Origin: Kribbella sandramycini
Lineage (GTDB): Bacteria; Actinomycetota; Actinomycetes; Propionibacteriales; Kribbellaceae
Assembly: GCF_013131805.1 (NCBI RefSeq)
Contig: NZ_JABJRC010000002.1
Coordinates: forward strand, 310,001-374,000
Length of the DNA stretch: 64,000 nt
Direction of reading: 5' to 3'
Every line of letters begins with the position of its first letter. Position 1 is the first letter of the stretch. Position numbers and translations under genes: made by a program. Under the pieces are notes generated by a model, which saw only the letters and a program-made list of their open reading frames with translations, did not search any database and was not told where the DNA came from. Below are positions 16,930 through 26,435 of the stretch, piece after piece.

Positions 16930-17671
16930 GCAGCGCCGCCACCCGGGTCCCGATCCGGTGCCCGGTCCGGTACGCCGTCACGTCGAGGCGCCGGGCCGGG
17001 ACGCCGGACAGCGCCAGGTCGCCGATCAGGTCGAGGAGCTTGTGCCGGGCCGGCTCGTCGGGGTAGCGCGGTTCGTTGCCATAGCCACCGGTCTCGGCGT
17101 CCAGCAGGACGACGGCGCCGAGATCGAGGCCCTGGCCGAGGCCACGGGCCTGCAGGGCCGCGACCTCGTGGGTGAGCGCGATGGTCCGGGCCGGGGCGAC
17201 CTGGGTGACGTAGTCCGTGGGGAGCGAGCAGGTGAAGGTCTGGGCGTTGAAGGTGTACGACCAGCGGCCGGTGCCGGGAGTGACGCGGATCCAGGCGTCG
17301 CCGTCTTCGAGGAACAGTTCCCGGGGCGCCGGGTGGTCTGTCGGCTCGAGTTGGTGCTTGCTGGTCAAGCCTGTCACGAAGCCGGCGGCGCTGCCGTCGA
17401 GTGCGGGTAGCTCCGGTGCGGACAGTTCGACCTCCGCGTCGGTGATCTCCAGGCCGGCGAACGCGCTCATCAGGTGCTCGACCGTGGCGATGCCGCCGAG
17501 TGTGGTGCTCCGGTCGGTGCTGGTGACGGCGTCCGGGGTCGCTGGGATCCGTGTGCCGTTGTAGCGAAACGCGATGCCGTCGGTGCCGGGATGGATGACG
17601 ACGCGGACCGGGCGGCCCGAGTGCAGGCCGCGGCCGTTGAGGCGAACGGCGTCCGCCACGGTCTGTCTCAT
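16874..17671 (-). CDS. lpxC: UDP-3-O-acyl-N-acetylglucosamine deacetylase (LpxC)
   Basis: The 265-residue enzyme removes the N-acetyl group from UDP-3-O-acyl-GlcNAc, the committed step of lipid A synthesis. By comparison with E. coli LpxC, the GLHSG motif (15-19), T-V-E-H-L (Glu65, His66), R-H-K-L-L-D (His210, Lys211, Asp214) and T-G-H (His238) are all present. These supply the zinc ligands and the general base and acid residues. It is shorter than the about 305-residue enterobacterial enzyme. The ATG overlaps the lpxD stop as ATGA. Catalytic residues are intact, so it is probably active, though the real substrate in this organism is unknown. Confidence 0.9.
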   Translation of the reverse strand: MRQTVADAVRLNGRGLHSGRPVRVVIHPGTDGIAFRYNGTRIPATPDAVTSTDRSTTLGGIATVEHLMSAFAGLEITDAEVELSAPELPALDGSAAGFVTGLTSKHQLEPTDHPAPRELFLEDGDAWIRVTPGTGRWSYTFNAQTFTCSLPTDYVTQVAPARTIALTHEVAALQARGLGQGLDLGAVVLLDAETGGYGNEPRYPDEPARHKLLDLIGDLALSGVPARRLDVTAYRTGHRIGTRVAALLRPGRAPGGEGRGRASRG

Positions 17672-18642
17672 GCGTCGCGGACCAGCCGGGGGAGCCGGGC
17701 GGCGATCCGCAGTCCCTCGGCCAGCGGCCGGGCGGGTGTGCCGTAGTACACCTGGGCTGTTGGCAGGTCGCGAACGGTCGAGGTGTTCGCGGCGAGCGTC
17801 GCGCCTGCGGCGATCTGCACGTGGTCGCCGACGCCGCTCTGACCGCCCATGGTCACCCGTTCGCCGAGGACGGCGCTGCCGCCGACCGCGGACTGGCCGC
17901 AGATCACCGTCTGCGCGCCGATCCGGGCGTTGTGCCCGATCTGCACCTGGTTGTCGAGTTTGACGCCGTCCCCGATGACGGTTGCCCCGGCCGTGGCGCG
18001 GTCGATCGCCGTACCTGCGCCGATCTCGACGTCGTCCCCGATCACGACCCGGCCGACCTGCTCGACCTTGCGCTGCACCTGCCCATCCCAGCGGAAGCCG
18101 AAGCCGTCCGCGCCGATGACGGCGCCGGCGTGCAGGATGCAGCGGGCGCCGACCACGACGTCCGGATAGAGGGTGACGTGTGGATGGATGACGGTGCCGG
18201 GGCCGACCACGCAGTCCGCGCCGATGTAGACGTGGGCGAGGAGCTTGGCCCCGGCGCCGATCCGGACGCCGGGCTCGATCACGACGTACGGCCCGATCGA
18301 CGCTGTGGGGTGAATGTCGGCGTCCGGGGCGACGATGGCGGCCGGGTGGACGCCGGCGGGCGCGCGGAGCGGCCGTCGGCACATGGCGAGGAAGGTCTCG
18401 AATGCCAGCCGTGGGTCTGCCGCCACCAGATGCGGCCGATCGGTCGTGGTCCCGGTCGGGACGATCACGGCGCCCGCGCCGTGCGCCTCGACGATGCGCA
18501 GGTACTTCGCGTCCCCGGCGAAGGTGAGCCCGTCGGGGTCGTCCGAATCGGCCGGCACCGGGTGGCGGACGACGTACTCGGGCGCACTACCCACCGACAC
18601 CTCGAGCAGCTCGGCCAACTCGGCCAGCGTCCACCCCGTCAC
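17668..18642 (-). CDS. lpxD: UDP-3-O-acylglucosamine N-acyltransferase (LpxD)
   Basis: The 324-residue protein starts at GTG 18642 inside the lpxA stop (GTGA). The N-terminal LpxD uridine-binding domain is present (residues 1-95, with L-T-F-A-G-D-A-K-Y). It is followed by a left-handed beta-helix of hexapeptide repeats from about 100 to 300 containing G-A-D-G-F-G-F and V-G-R-V-V-I-G-D-D-V-E-I-G. The catalytic His of Q-I-G-H-N is His237, matching E. coli His239. The C-terminal extension is short. The presence of the N-terminal domain separates it from generic hexapeptide acetyltransferases. It would add the second acyl chain after LpxC. Confidence 0.92.
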   Translation of the reverse strand: MTGWTLAELAELLEVSVGSAPEYVVRHPVPADSDDPDGLTFAGDAKYLRIVEAHGAGAVIVPTGTTTDRPHLVAADPRLAFETFLAMCRRPLRAPAGVHPAAIVAPDADIHPTASIGPYVVIEPGVRIGAGAKLLAHVYIGADCVVGPGTVIHPHVTLYPDVVVGARCILHAGAVIGADGFGFRWDGQVQRKVEQVGRVVIGDDVEIGAGTAIDRATAGATVIGDGVKLDNQVQIGHNARIGAQTVICGQSAVGGSAVLGERVTMGGQSGVGDHVQIAAGATLAANTSTVRDLPTAQVYYGTPARPLAEGLRIAARLPRLVRDA

Positions 18643-19349
18643 TCCGCCGCACCGCGGGCGAACGGCGCGATCCCGCGCGCCGACTCGGCCTGGAGGAACT
18701 CCGCCAACTCCTGCACCAACACATGCTCGCCACTGACCTCGCCCCCGGTGCGCAACTGCCCGAACGCGGCCCGCAGCGCCCGGATGTCCGCATCCGTCAC
18801 CTCCGACCGCCGCAACCCGACGACGTTCAGCGCCCGATGCGTCGCCGGATTCCCGTCGACCGAACTGAACGGCAACACATCCCGCGTCACCTTCGCCAGC
18901 GCCCCGACCATCGCCCGAGCCCCGATCCGCACCCGCTGATGCACCGCCGCCATCCCACCCACGACAGCCCCGTCACCCACACTCACATGCCCCCCGAGCG
19001 CCGCCTGCTGCGTGATCACCACCCCATCACCCACCTGACAGTCATGCCCCAAATGCGTCTGCCCCATGATCAAACACCCCGCCCCGATCCGCGTCGGCCG
19101 CTCCACATCCGTCGACCGATGCACGATCGCCCCCTCCCGGATCGCCGTCCCCGCCCCCACCTCCACCAACGTCCGCCCACCCCGAAACCCCAGATCCTGC
19201 GGCGCACCCCCCACCACCGCATGCGCATCCACCCAAACCCCGGCCCCCAGCCGCACACCCCCATGCACCACCGCATAAGCCCCCACCACCACATCCCCCG
19301 CCAACTCCGCCCCACCGTCCACCACCGCCGTCGGATGTATCACCACCAT
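18639..19349 (-). CDS. lpxA: UDP-N-acetylglucosamine 3-O-acyltransferase (LpxA)
   Basis: The 236-residue protein is taken from ATG 19349; an in-frame TTG lies 21 nt earlier. Hexapeptide repeats fill residues 4-160. Diagnostic LpxA stretches are G-G-A-P-Q-D-L, R-E-G-A-I-V-H-R-S-T, H-L-G-H-D-C (His99 and catalytic His102, E. coli His122/His125), G-G-M-A-A-V-H-Q and V-D-G-N-P-A-T. The glycine in the last motif sits where E. coli Gly173 sets acyl length, suggesting room for a long chain. The C-terminal helical part is shorter than usual. It would catalyse the first lipid A step and is the first gene of lpxA-lpxD-lpxC. Confidence 0.9.
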   Translation of the reverse strand: MVVIHPTAVVDGGAELAGDVVVGAYAVVHGGVRLGAGVWVDAHAVVGGAPQDLGFRGGRTLVEVGAGTAIREGAIVHRSTDVERPTRIGAGCLIMGQTHLGHDCQVGDGVVITQQAALGGHVSVGDGAVVGGMAAVHQRVRIGARAMVGALAKVTRDVLPFSSVDGNPATHRALNVVGLRRSEVTDADIRALRAAFGQLRTGGEVSGEHVLVQELAEFLQAESARGIAPFARGAAE

Positions 19350-19393
19350 CCCGCGATGCTGCCACCCCAAAGGGTCGTTACCTCACGATCGTA

Positions 19394-19699
19394 CTAAAAA
19401 ATGAAGAAGCCGGTGGCGGCGGTGGGGGTGATGCCGAGGAGGAGGTAGAAGGAGAGGGGGGAGCGGCGGAAGATGGCGAGGATGCCGGCGGTGGTGAGGA
19501 GGCCGATGACGCCGGACATGAGCCAGAGGCCGACGCCGCGGGCGAAGTCGTCGGCGGCGATGCCGATGCTGTAGACGGCGAGGGTGACGGCGGGGACGCT
19601 GCCGACGTGGAAGAGGATGGCGGAGGCGACCCAGCGCTGGACGGTTTCGACGTTCATCGGGCGGGGGGTGCGGCGACGCCGGAGGGTGGGTTGGGTCAT
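19394..19699 (-). CDS. small membrane protein upstream of lpxA
   Basis: A 101-residue protein with a basic N-terminus and three hydrophobic helices (about 24-45, 53-75 and 80-101). It ends 44 bp before lpxA on the same strand and could be cotranscribed with the lpx genes. It diverges from an OhrR-type regulator, with a palindromic operator between them, so it is probably the repressor's target. I do not recognise the family. Confidence 0.65.
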   Translation of the reverse strand: MTQPTLRRRRTPRPMNVETVQRWVASAILFHVGSVPAVTLAVYSIGIAADDFARGVGLWLMSGVIGLLTTAGILAIFRRSPLSFYLLLGITPTAATGFFIF

Positions 19700-19714
19700 C
19701 GGAACTCCTCTTGC

Positions 19715-19726
19715 TTAGTGTACTAA
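19715..19726. promoter_or_regulatory. MarR/OhrR-type palindromic operator
   Basis: TTAGT-GT-ACTAA is a perfect inverted repeat with 5-bp arms in the 61-bp gap between the small membrane gene and the MarR-family gene. Related half-sites (TTAGTCTAC and GGTACACT) follow within 35 bp. This is the expected style and place for a MarR-family autoregulatory site. Confidence 0.65.
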
Positions 19727-19760
19727 TTGTTAGTCTACAGAAGATTGGTACACTCAGCAC

Positions 19761-20213
19761 ATGGCCGAGACCGAGATCACGCTGCCTGCGAACCCGTTGG
19801 CGCTGGAGCATCAGGTGTGTTTTGCGCTGGCGGTGGCGGCGCGGACGGTGATTGCGCTCTATCGGCCGGTGCTGGAGCCGATGGGGCTGACGCATCCGCA
19901 GTACCTGGTGATGCTGGCGCTCTGGGAGCATGAGCCGGTGTCGGTGAAGGAGCTCTCCGGTCTGCTGCAGCTCGAGCCGGCCACGTTGTCGCCGTTGCTC
20001 AAACGCCTTGAGGCGGCGGGGTTGCTGGAGCGTAACCGCTCGGCGACCGATGAGCGCTCGCTGGCTGTTGCGCTCACTCCGGCGGGGCGCAAGTTGCGGG
20101 AGCAGGCGCTGGAGGTGCCGCCGGCGATCGTCGAGCGGCTGGGGATGGACGTCGATGAACTGATGGACATTCAAGCCCGGTTGACCAAGGTCATCGCGGC
20201 GGCGACGCGCTGA
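19761..20213 (+). CDS. OhrR-type MarR family transcriptional regulator
   Basis: A 150-residue winged-helix regulator. The N-terminal segment L-E-H-Q-V-C-F-A-L places a cysteine (Cys22) exactly where OhrR proteins keep their peroxide-sensing cysteine. The HTH and wing follow (V-K-E-L-S-G-L-L-Q-L and D-E-R-S-L-A-V-A-L-T). OhrR proteins release DNA when organic hydroperoxides oxidise that cysteine. The usual ohr reductase gene is not next to it; the divergent neighbour is the small membrane gene and, beyond that, the lpx operon. Confidence 0.85.
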   Translation: MAETEITLPANPLALEHQVCFALAVAARTVIALYRPVLEPMGLTHPQYLVMLALWEHEPVSVKELSGLLQLEPATLSPLLKRLEAAGLLERNRSATDERSLAVALTPAGRKLREQALEVPPAIVERLGMDVDELMDIQARLTKVIAAATR

Positions 20214-20216
20214 CGG

Positions 20217-20666
20217 TCAGCCGCGGCGGGTCCATTGTTCGAGTACGACGAGGGTCTTGGTGCTCGCGATGGCCTGGGTGGAGCGCAGTGAGCTGACGAC
20301 GCGGCGGAGGTCCTCGACGCCTTCGACCTGGATGCGGACCAGGGCGTCGGGGTCGCCGGCCAGGGTGAGGACTTCCTTCACCTCGGGGATCTGGGCGACG
20401 AATTCCATGATCTGAGCCAGGTCGAGGTCGTCGGCGAAGTGCAGCTCGGTCATCGCCTCGATACCGGTCGCGATCCGGCCGTGGTTGATCTGGACCGTGT
20501 AGCGCTCGATGACGCCGAGTTTCTCCAGCCGGGCGATCCGGCGCTGGACGGGCGCGACGGTGAGGCCGACCGTGGTCGCGATCTCGCGCAGCGGGCGGCG
20601 CGCGTTCTCCTGCAGCAGGTCGAGGATGGCGCGGTCGGTGGCGTCCAGTGTCGCGGGTTCGGGCAC
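20217..20666 (-). CDS. Lrp/AsnC family transcriptional regulator
   Basis: The 149-residue protein starts at GTG 20666. The N-terminal HTH (L-D-A-T-D-R-A-I-L-D-L-L-Q-E-N-A-R) is followed by the RAM/ligand domain (V-L-T-L-A-G-D-P-D-A-L-V-R-I and the closing T-L-V-V-L-E-Q-W). It is divergent, 159 bp away, from the indolepyruvate oxidoreductase gene and is therefore likely to sense an amino acid or keto acid and control that enzyme. Confidence 0.9.
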   Translation of the reverse strand: MPEPATLDATDRAILDLLQENARRPLREIATTVGLTVAPVQRRIARLEKLGVIERYTVQINHGRIATGIEAMTELHFADDLDLAQIMEFVAQIPEVKEVLTLAGDPDALVRIQVEGVEDLRRVVSSLRSTQAIASTKTLVVLEQWTRRG

Positions 20667-20825
20667 GCAACAGAATGTACCTCGGGCAGTGAGTTCGTTG
20701 CGCCCCGGGCAGCCATGACGTCGTGAGAGTTGCGGATCGTCGCCAAACTCGACGGCGTCTCTTGTGATCCGGCCCACCCGGGCCGCAGGCTCGTCGGAAC
20801 TGCCGCGCGGACCCCTGGAGAGCCG

Positions 20826-23800
20826 ATGACCGCCATCGCCCCCGCCGAGATCACCGTCGATCGGCTGACCCCGCCGCCGTACGACCTCGACGACCGCTTC
20901 CGGGCGTCCGGGCCCTCGACGCTGCTGACCGGCGTCCAGGCGATCGCGCGGCTGCTCGTCGAGCATCGCGCGCTGGACCGGCGCCGCGGTCTGCGGACGG
21001 CGACCTTCGTCTCCGGCTACCAGGGCAGCCCGCTCGGCGGCCTCGACAAACTGCTCGCCGACCTGCAGAGCGTGATGGACGCGAACGACGTCCGGTTCGT
21101 CCCCGGTCTCAACGAGGAGCTCGCCGCGACGTCGGTCTGGGGCAGCCAGATCGAGCTCCCGCGCGGCAGCGGCACCCACGACGGCATCACCGGCTTCTGG
21201 TACGGCAAGGGCCCCGGCGTCGACCGCGCGACCGACGCGCTCCGCCACGCCAACATGTACGGCGTCAACCCGCGCGGCGGCGCCGTGCTCCTGGTCGGCG
21301 ACGACCCGGCGTCGAAGTCGTCGACCGTCCCCGCGGTCAGCGAGCGGTCGCTCGCCGCACTCGGCATCCCGGTCCTGTTCCCGCGGAACGCGGCCGAGAT
21401 CGTCACGCTCGGCCTGCACGCGATCGAGATGTCCCGGACGACGGGCTGCGTCGTCGCGCTCAAGATCGTCGCGGATGTGGCCGACGGCGCCTGGGCGGTC
21501 GGCCCCGAGACCGTGCTGCCGATCGTCCCGGCGATCGAGTGGAACGGTAAGCCGTACACCTACCAACAGCGCCCGATGGTCCTGCGCCCCGACGCGATCG
21601 TCGGCGCCGAGGCGGACCTGGTCGGCCCGCGCACCGAGCTCGTCCGCGCGTACGCCGTCGCCAACGGCCTCGATGTCGTCGACGTCGACCCGCCGCACGC
21701 CACCGTCGGTTTCGTCGCCTCCGGCAGCTGCTACGACTCGATGCGCCAGGCGATGACCGACCTCGGCGTCACCGAGACCGCGCTCGCCCAGGCCGGCGTC
21801 CGGGTGCTGCGGCTCGGCCTGATGAGTCCGGTCTCCCACGGCGCCATCGAGTCCTTCGCCGCCGGCCTCGACCGGATCGTCGTCGTCGAGGACAAGACCT
21901 CGTTCGTCGAGACCCAGATCCGCGACATCCTCTACGGGACGCCGAACGCCCCGCAGATCCTGGGCAAACGTGACACCACCGGCCGCGCGCTGATCCCCGC
22001 CGACGGCGAGCTGACCTCGGGCCGGTTGCTGGCCCCGATGCGGCACGTGCTGACCGGCCTGGTCGCGATCACGCCGCCGGCCGCGAAGCGCACGCCGCTG
22101 CCGATGCTCTCGAGCAGCCGCTCGGCGTACTTCTGCAGCGGCTGCCCGCACAACCGCTCGACCGCGCTGCCCGAGGGCTCGATGGGCGGCGGCGGGATCG
22201 GCTGCCACGCGATGGTCACGATCTCCGACCGCGAGGACAGCGCTGTCACCGGCGTTACCCAGATGGGCGGCGAGGGCGCGCAGTGGATCGGCCAGGCCTG
22301 GTTCACCGACGCCGGGCACATCTTCCAGAACGTCGGCGACGGCACGTTCTTCCACTCCGGCCAGCTCGCCGTCCAGGCGTGTATCGCCGCCGGGGTGAAC
22401 ATCACCTACAAGGTGCTCTACAACGACGTCGTCGCGATGACCGGCGCCCAGGACGCCGAAGGCGCGCTGACCGTTCCGCAACTGACCCGCAAGCTGCACA
22501 CCGAGGGCGTCAAGAAGATCGTCGTCTGCGCGGACGAGCCGAGCCGGCACCGCCGCCGCGACCTCGCCCCCGGCACTCTGCTCTGGGATCGCGACCGCCT
22601 CGACGAAGCCCAGCGGATGCTGCGCGACGTCCCCGGCGTCACCGTCCTGATCTACGACCAGCACTGTGCGGCCGATGCGCGCCGGCAGCGCAAGCGCGGC
22701 ACCCTGCCCGCCCGCACCCAGCGCGTCGTGATCAACGAGGCCGTCTGCGAAGGGTGCGGCGACTGTGGTGTGAAGAGCAACTGCCTGTCCGTCCAGCCGG
22801 TCGACACCGAGTACGGGCGTAAGACGCGCATCGAGCAGACGTCGTGCAACACCGACTACAGCTGCCTGGACGGCGACTGCCCGTCGTTCGTCACCGTCGA
22901 GACCGCGCCCAAGCGCGCGAAAGCCAAGGCCAAGCCCAAGAAGAAGGGCTTCCCGACTCCGCCGCCGGTCGTGCCGAGCCGCGCCGAAGAGCGCGTCGTC
23001 GGCACCCAGAACGTCTTCCTGGCCGGGATCGGCGGCACGGGCATCGTCACGGTCAACCAGGTGCTGGCCACCGCCGCGCTCCGGGCCGGGTACGCCGCCG
23101 AGTCGCTGGACCAGACCGGGTTGAGCCAGAAGGCCGGCCCGGTCACCGGCCACCTGCGGTTCGCCGAGGGCGCGCTGGAGCCGGCCAACCGGCTTACGCC
23201 CGGCTCGGCCGACTGCCTGCTCGGCTTCGACCTGCTGACCCTCGCCGAGGACCGTAACCTTGCCTACGGCAACAGTGCGGCGACCCGCGTGGTCGTCTCG
23301 ACCAGCCGGACGGCCACCGGTGCGATGGTCTACGACCCGGCCGTCCAGCACCCCGACGAGGCGGGCCTGCTGGCGCGCGTCCGGACCGCAGGCGCCGAGG
23401 TCTTCGACTTCGACGCGCTGGAGGCCGCGGGCCGGCTCTTCGGCAACACGATCGCCGCGAACTTCCTCCTGGTCGGCGCCGCCTACCAGACCGGCGCGCT
23501 GCGGCTGCCCGCCGCCGCCATCGAGGAGGCCATCACGATCAACGGGACGGCGGTCGCCGCGAATATCGCCGCCTTCCGCTGGGGCCGCGTGGCCGTCACC
23601 GACCCCACGGCCTTCCGCGCAGCCGGTACGACGTCCGCCCGGCCGATCGTCCGCGACGTACCGGCCTCGGTCGCGGCCGCCGGTCTCGAAGGCGAGCTCC
23701 TGCGCCTGGTCAGCCGCCGCGCGACGGACCTGGTCGGCTATCAGGGCGTGAAGCTCGCCGACGCGTATGTCGACGCGGTCGCCAAGATCGCCGCCGCCGA

Positions 23801-24314
23801 GCGGGCCGTCACGACGGAGACCCGCTTCAGCGAGGCCGTCGCCCGGAACCTGTTCAAATTGACCGCCTACAAGGACGAGTACGAGGTCGCCCGGCTGCTC
23901 ACCGACCCGGAGTTCCTCGCTTCGACGGGGGAGTCCTTCCCCGACGGCGTGATCTCGTTCAAGCTGCACCCGCCGGTGCTGCGCGCGATGGGCCGGGAGA
24001 AGAAGCTCTCCTTCGGGCCGAAATCGCACGGCGCGCTGCGCATCTTGGCCCGCCTCAAGCCGCTCCGCGGCACCCGCGCGGACCTCTTCGGCTACGCCCA
24101 CCTTCGCAAGGTGGAGCGCGCGCTGCGCGACCACTACCGGGCGCTGGTCGGCACTTTGGCCGCCGAGCTGACCGCGGCGTCGTACGAGCGCGCCGTCCAG
24201 CTCGCGGAACTGCCCGACCTGGTCCGCGGCTACGAAACCGTCAAGCTGCGCAACATCGACCGCTACACCGACGCCCTGCAGGAGCTCGGCGTCGAGCCGC
24301 CGGCTGCCGGTTGA
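20826..24314 (+). CDS. indolepyruvate ferredoxin oxidoreductase, fused alpha-gamma type
   Basis: The 1162-residue protein is taken from ATG 20826, with GGAGA upstream. It oxidatively decarboxylates aryl or branched 2-keto acids to acyl-CoA using TPP and ferredoxin. The N-terminal pyrimidine-binding domain includes G-Y-Q-G-S-P-L-G-G-L-D; the TPP core contains C-S-G-C-P-H-N. A cysteine cluster C-E-G-C-G-D-C-G-V-K-S-N-C near residue 640 binds iron-sulfur. The gamma domain begins near 732 (G-I-G-G-T-G-I-V-T-V-N). This long fused form is usual in aerobic actinobacteria and proteobacteria. The divergent Lrp regulator suggests amino-acid control. Confidence 0.93.
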   Translation: MTAIAPAEITVDRLTPPPYDLDDRFRASGPSTLLTGVQAIARLLVEHRALDRRRGLRTATFVSGYQGSPLGGLDKLLADLQSVMDANDVRFVPGLNEELAATSVWGSQIELPRGSGTHDGITGFWYGKGPGVDRATDALRHANMYGVNPRGGAVLLVGDDPASKSSTVPAVSERSLAALGIPVLFPRNAAEIVTLGLHAIEMSRTTGCVVALKIVADVADGAWAVGPETVLPIVPAIEWNGKPYTYQQRPMVLRPDAIVGAEADLVGPRTELVRAYAVANGLDVVDVDPPHATVGFVASGSCYDSMRQAMTDLGVTETALAQAGVRVLRLGLMSPVSHGAIESFAAGLDRIVVVEDKTSFVETQIRDILYGTPNAPQILGKRDTTGRALIPADGELTSGRLLAPMRHVLTGLVAITPPAAKRTPLPMLSSSRSAYFCSGCPHNRSTALPEGSMGGGGIGCHAMVTISDREDSAVTGVTQMGGEGAQWIGQAWFTDAGHIFQNVGDGTFFHSGQLAVQACIAAGVNITYKVLYNDVVAMTGAQDAEGALTVPQLTRKLHTEGVKKIVVCADEPSRHRRRDLAPGTLLWDRDRLDEAQRMLRDVPGVTVLIYDQHCAADARRQRKRGTLPARTQRVVINEAVCEGCGDCGVKSNCLSVQPVDTEYGRKTRIEQTSCNTDYSCLDGDCPSFVTVETAPKRAKAKAKPKKKGFPTPPPVVPSRAEERVVGTQNVFLAGIGGTGIVTVNQVLATAALRAGYAAESLDQTGLSQKAGPVTGHLRFAEGALEPANRLTPGSADCLLGFDLLTLAEDRNLAYGNSAATRVVVSTSRTATGAMVYDPAVQHPDEAGLLARVRTAGAEVFDFDALEAAGRLFGNTIAANFLLVGAAYQTGALRLPAAAIEEAITINGTAVAANIAAFRWGRVAVTDPTAFRAAGTTSARPIVRDVPASVAAAGLEGELLRLVSRRATDLVGYQGVKLADAYVDAVAKIAAAERAVTTETRFSEAVARNLFKLTAYKDEYEVARLLTDPEFLASTGESFPDGVISFKLHPPVLRAMGREKKLSFGPKSHGALRILARLKPLRGTRADLFGYAHLRKVERALRDHYRALVGTLAAELTAASYERAVQLAELPDLVRGYETVKLRNIDRYTDALQELGVEPPAAG

Positions 24315-24432
24315 GACAACTTATCCGTCCACTGATGCATCTTTGTCAGTAGAAGTTGCACAGATCGAGTAGTTTCGTCGTTGGCGCCCGGACGAGCGGG
24401 TAGCCGCGTGGACGGGTGGGTACGGGGTACGG

Positions 24433-25697
<1,265 letters not shown>

Positions 25698-25701
<4 letters not shown>

Positions 25702-26319
25702 GACAAACGCCGAGCCTTCATCGTCCCGTCCTGGTAGTGGACCTCCTGACCGTCGATCACCTTGACGCTGTCATGCGCGGCCTGGGTCAGGATCTCCCAG
25801 CGGCCGTCGTCGAGGCCGACGTCCGCGACGACCTCGGCCGGCGTCGGGAAGTGCACGTCGGCATGCGCCTGGTGCCGGGACTTGTCGGGGAACTCCAGGT
25901 GCCCCTCGACCAGCAGGATCCCGCCGACGGCCACCGCGGCGGCGGCCTCGCGGAGGATCTCCTCCCGGGGCAGGTCGATCGTCCGAGTGCAGGAACTGGG
26001 CCGAGACCAGGTCGAACGTGCCCGCCGGGAACGTCTTGCCGAGCTCGTGGTGCTGCCAGTCGATCCGATCGGCGATCCCGGCCTCCCGGGCGTGTTCGGC
26101 CGCGCGCCCGAGGGCGATCGGCGAGACGTCGACCGCCGTCACCTGCCAGCCCTGCTGAGCCAGCCAGATCGCGTCCCCGCCCTCGCCGCTGCCGAGATCG
26201 AGCGCCCGCCCGGGGGCCAGTCCGGCCAGCTCCGCGACCAGCGCCGCGTTCGGCTTCCCGCTCCAGATCCGGGTGCTCTCGGCATAGCGCCCGTCCCAGT
26301 GCTCTTCCGCAGTCGTCAT
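25698..26319 (-). pseudogene. SAM-dependent methyltransferase with a one-base frameshift
   Basis: From ATG 26319 the frame reads a class I methyltransferase: E-E-H-W-D-G-R-Y, the SAM loop L-D-L-G-S-G-E-G-G-D-A and L-V-S-A-Q-F-L-H-S. It then turns into arginine-rich nonsense. A second frame resumes at once with T-I-D-L-P-R-E-E-I-L-R-E and continues to the natural end (stop 25698). Removing one G at 25983-25984 would restore a product of about 206 residues. It is either a young pseudogene or a sequencing error. The divergent MmyB-type regulator probably controls it. Confidence 0.75.
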
Positions 26320-26435
26320 GGTCCCAGCCTCCGCGTTCGCCCCGGGTTTGACAAACTCTGTTGCTGTTTCGGCAAGGTTTTCGGTGGGACTGGCAGACCT
26401 ACTGAGCTGAGCCGAAGAGTCTGCACACTGGGGCT

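Noticed and set aside
18639..19349. LpxA as a generic hexapeptide acetyltransferase or gamma-carbonic anhydrase
   Set aside because: The H-L-G-H-D-C, G-G-M-A-A-V-H-Q and V-D-G-N-P motifs are LpxA-specific in order and spacing, and the carbonic anhydrase metal histidines are absent.
20217..24134. A 1305-codon open frame on the minus strand
   Set aside because: Only its last 150 codons are real (Lrp regulator). The rest is the shadow of the oxidoreductase on the plus strand, with Asp/Arg/Gly-rich, domain-free sequence.
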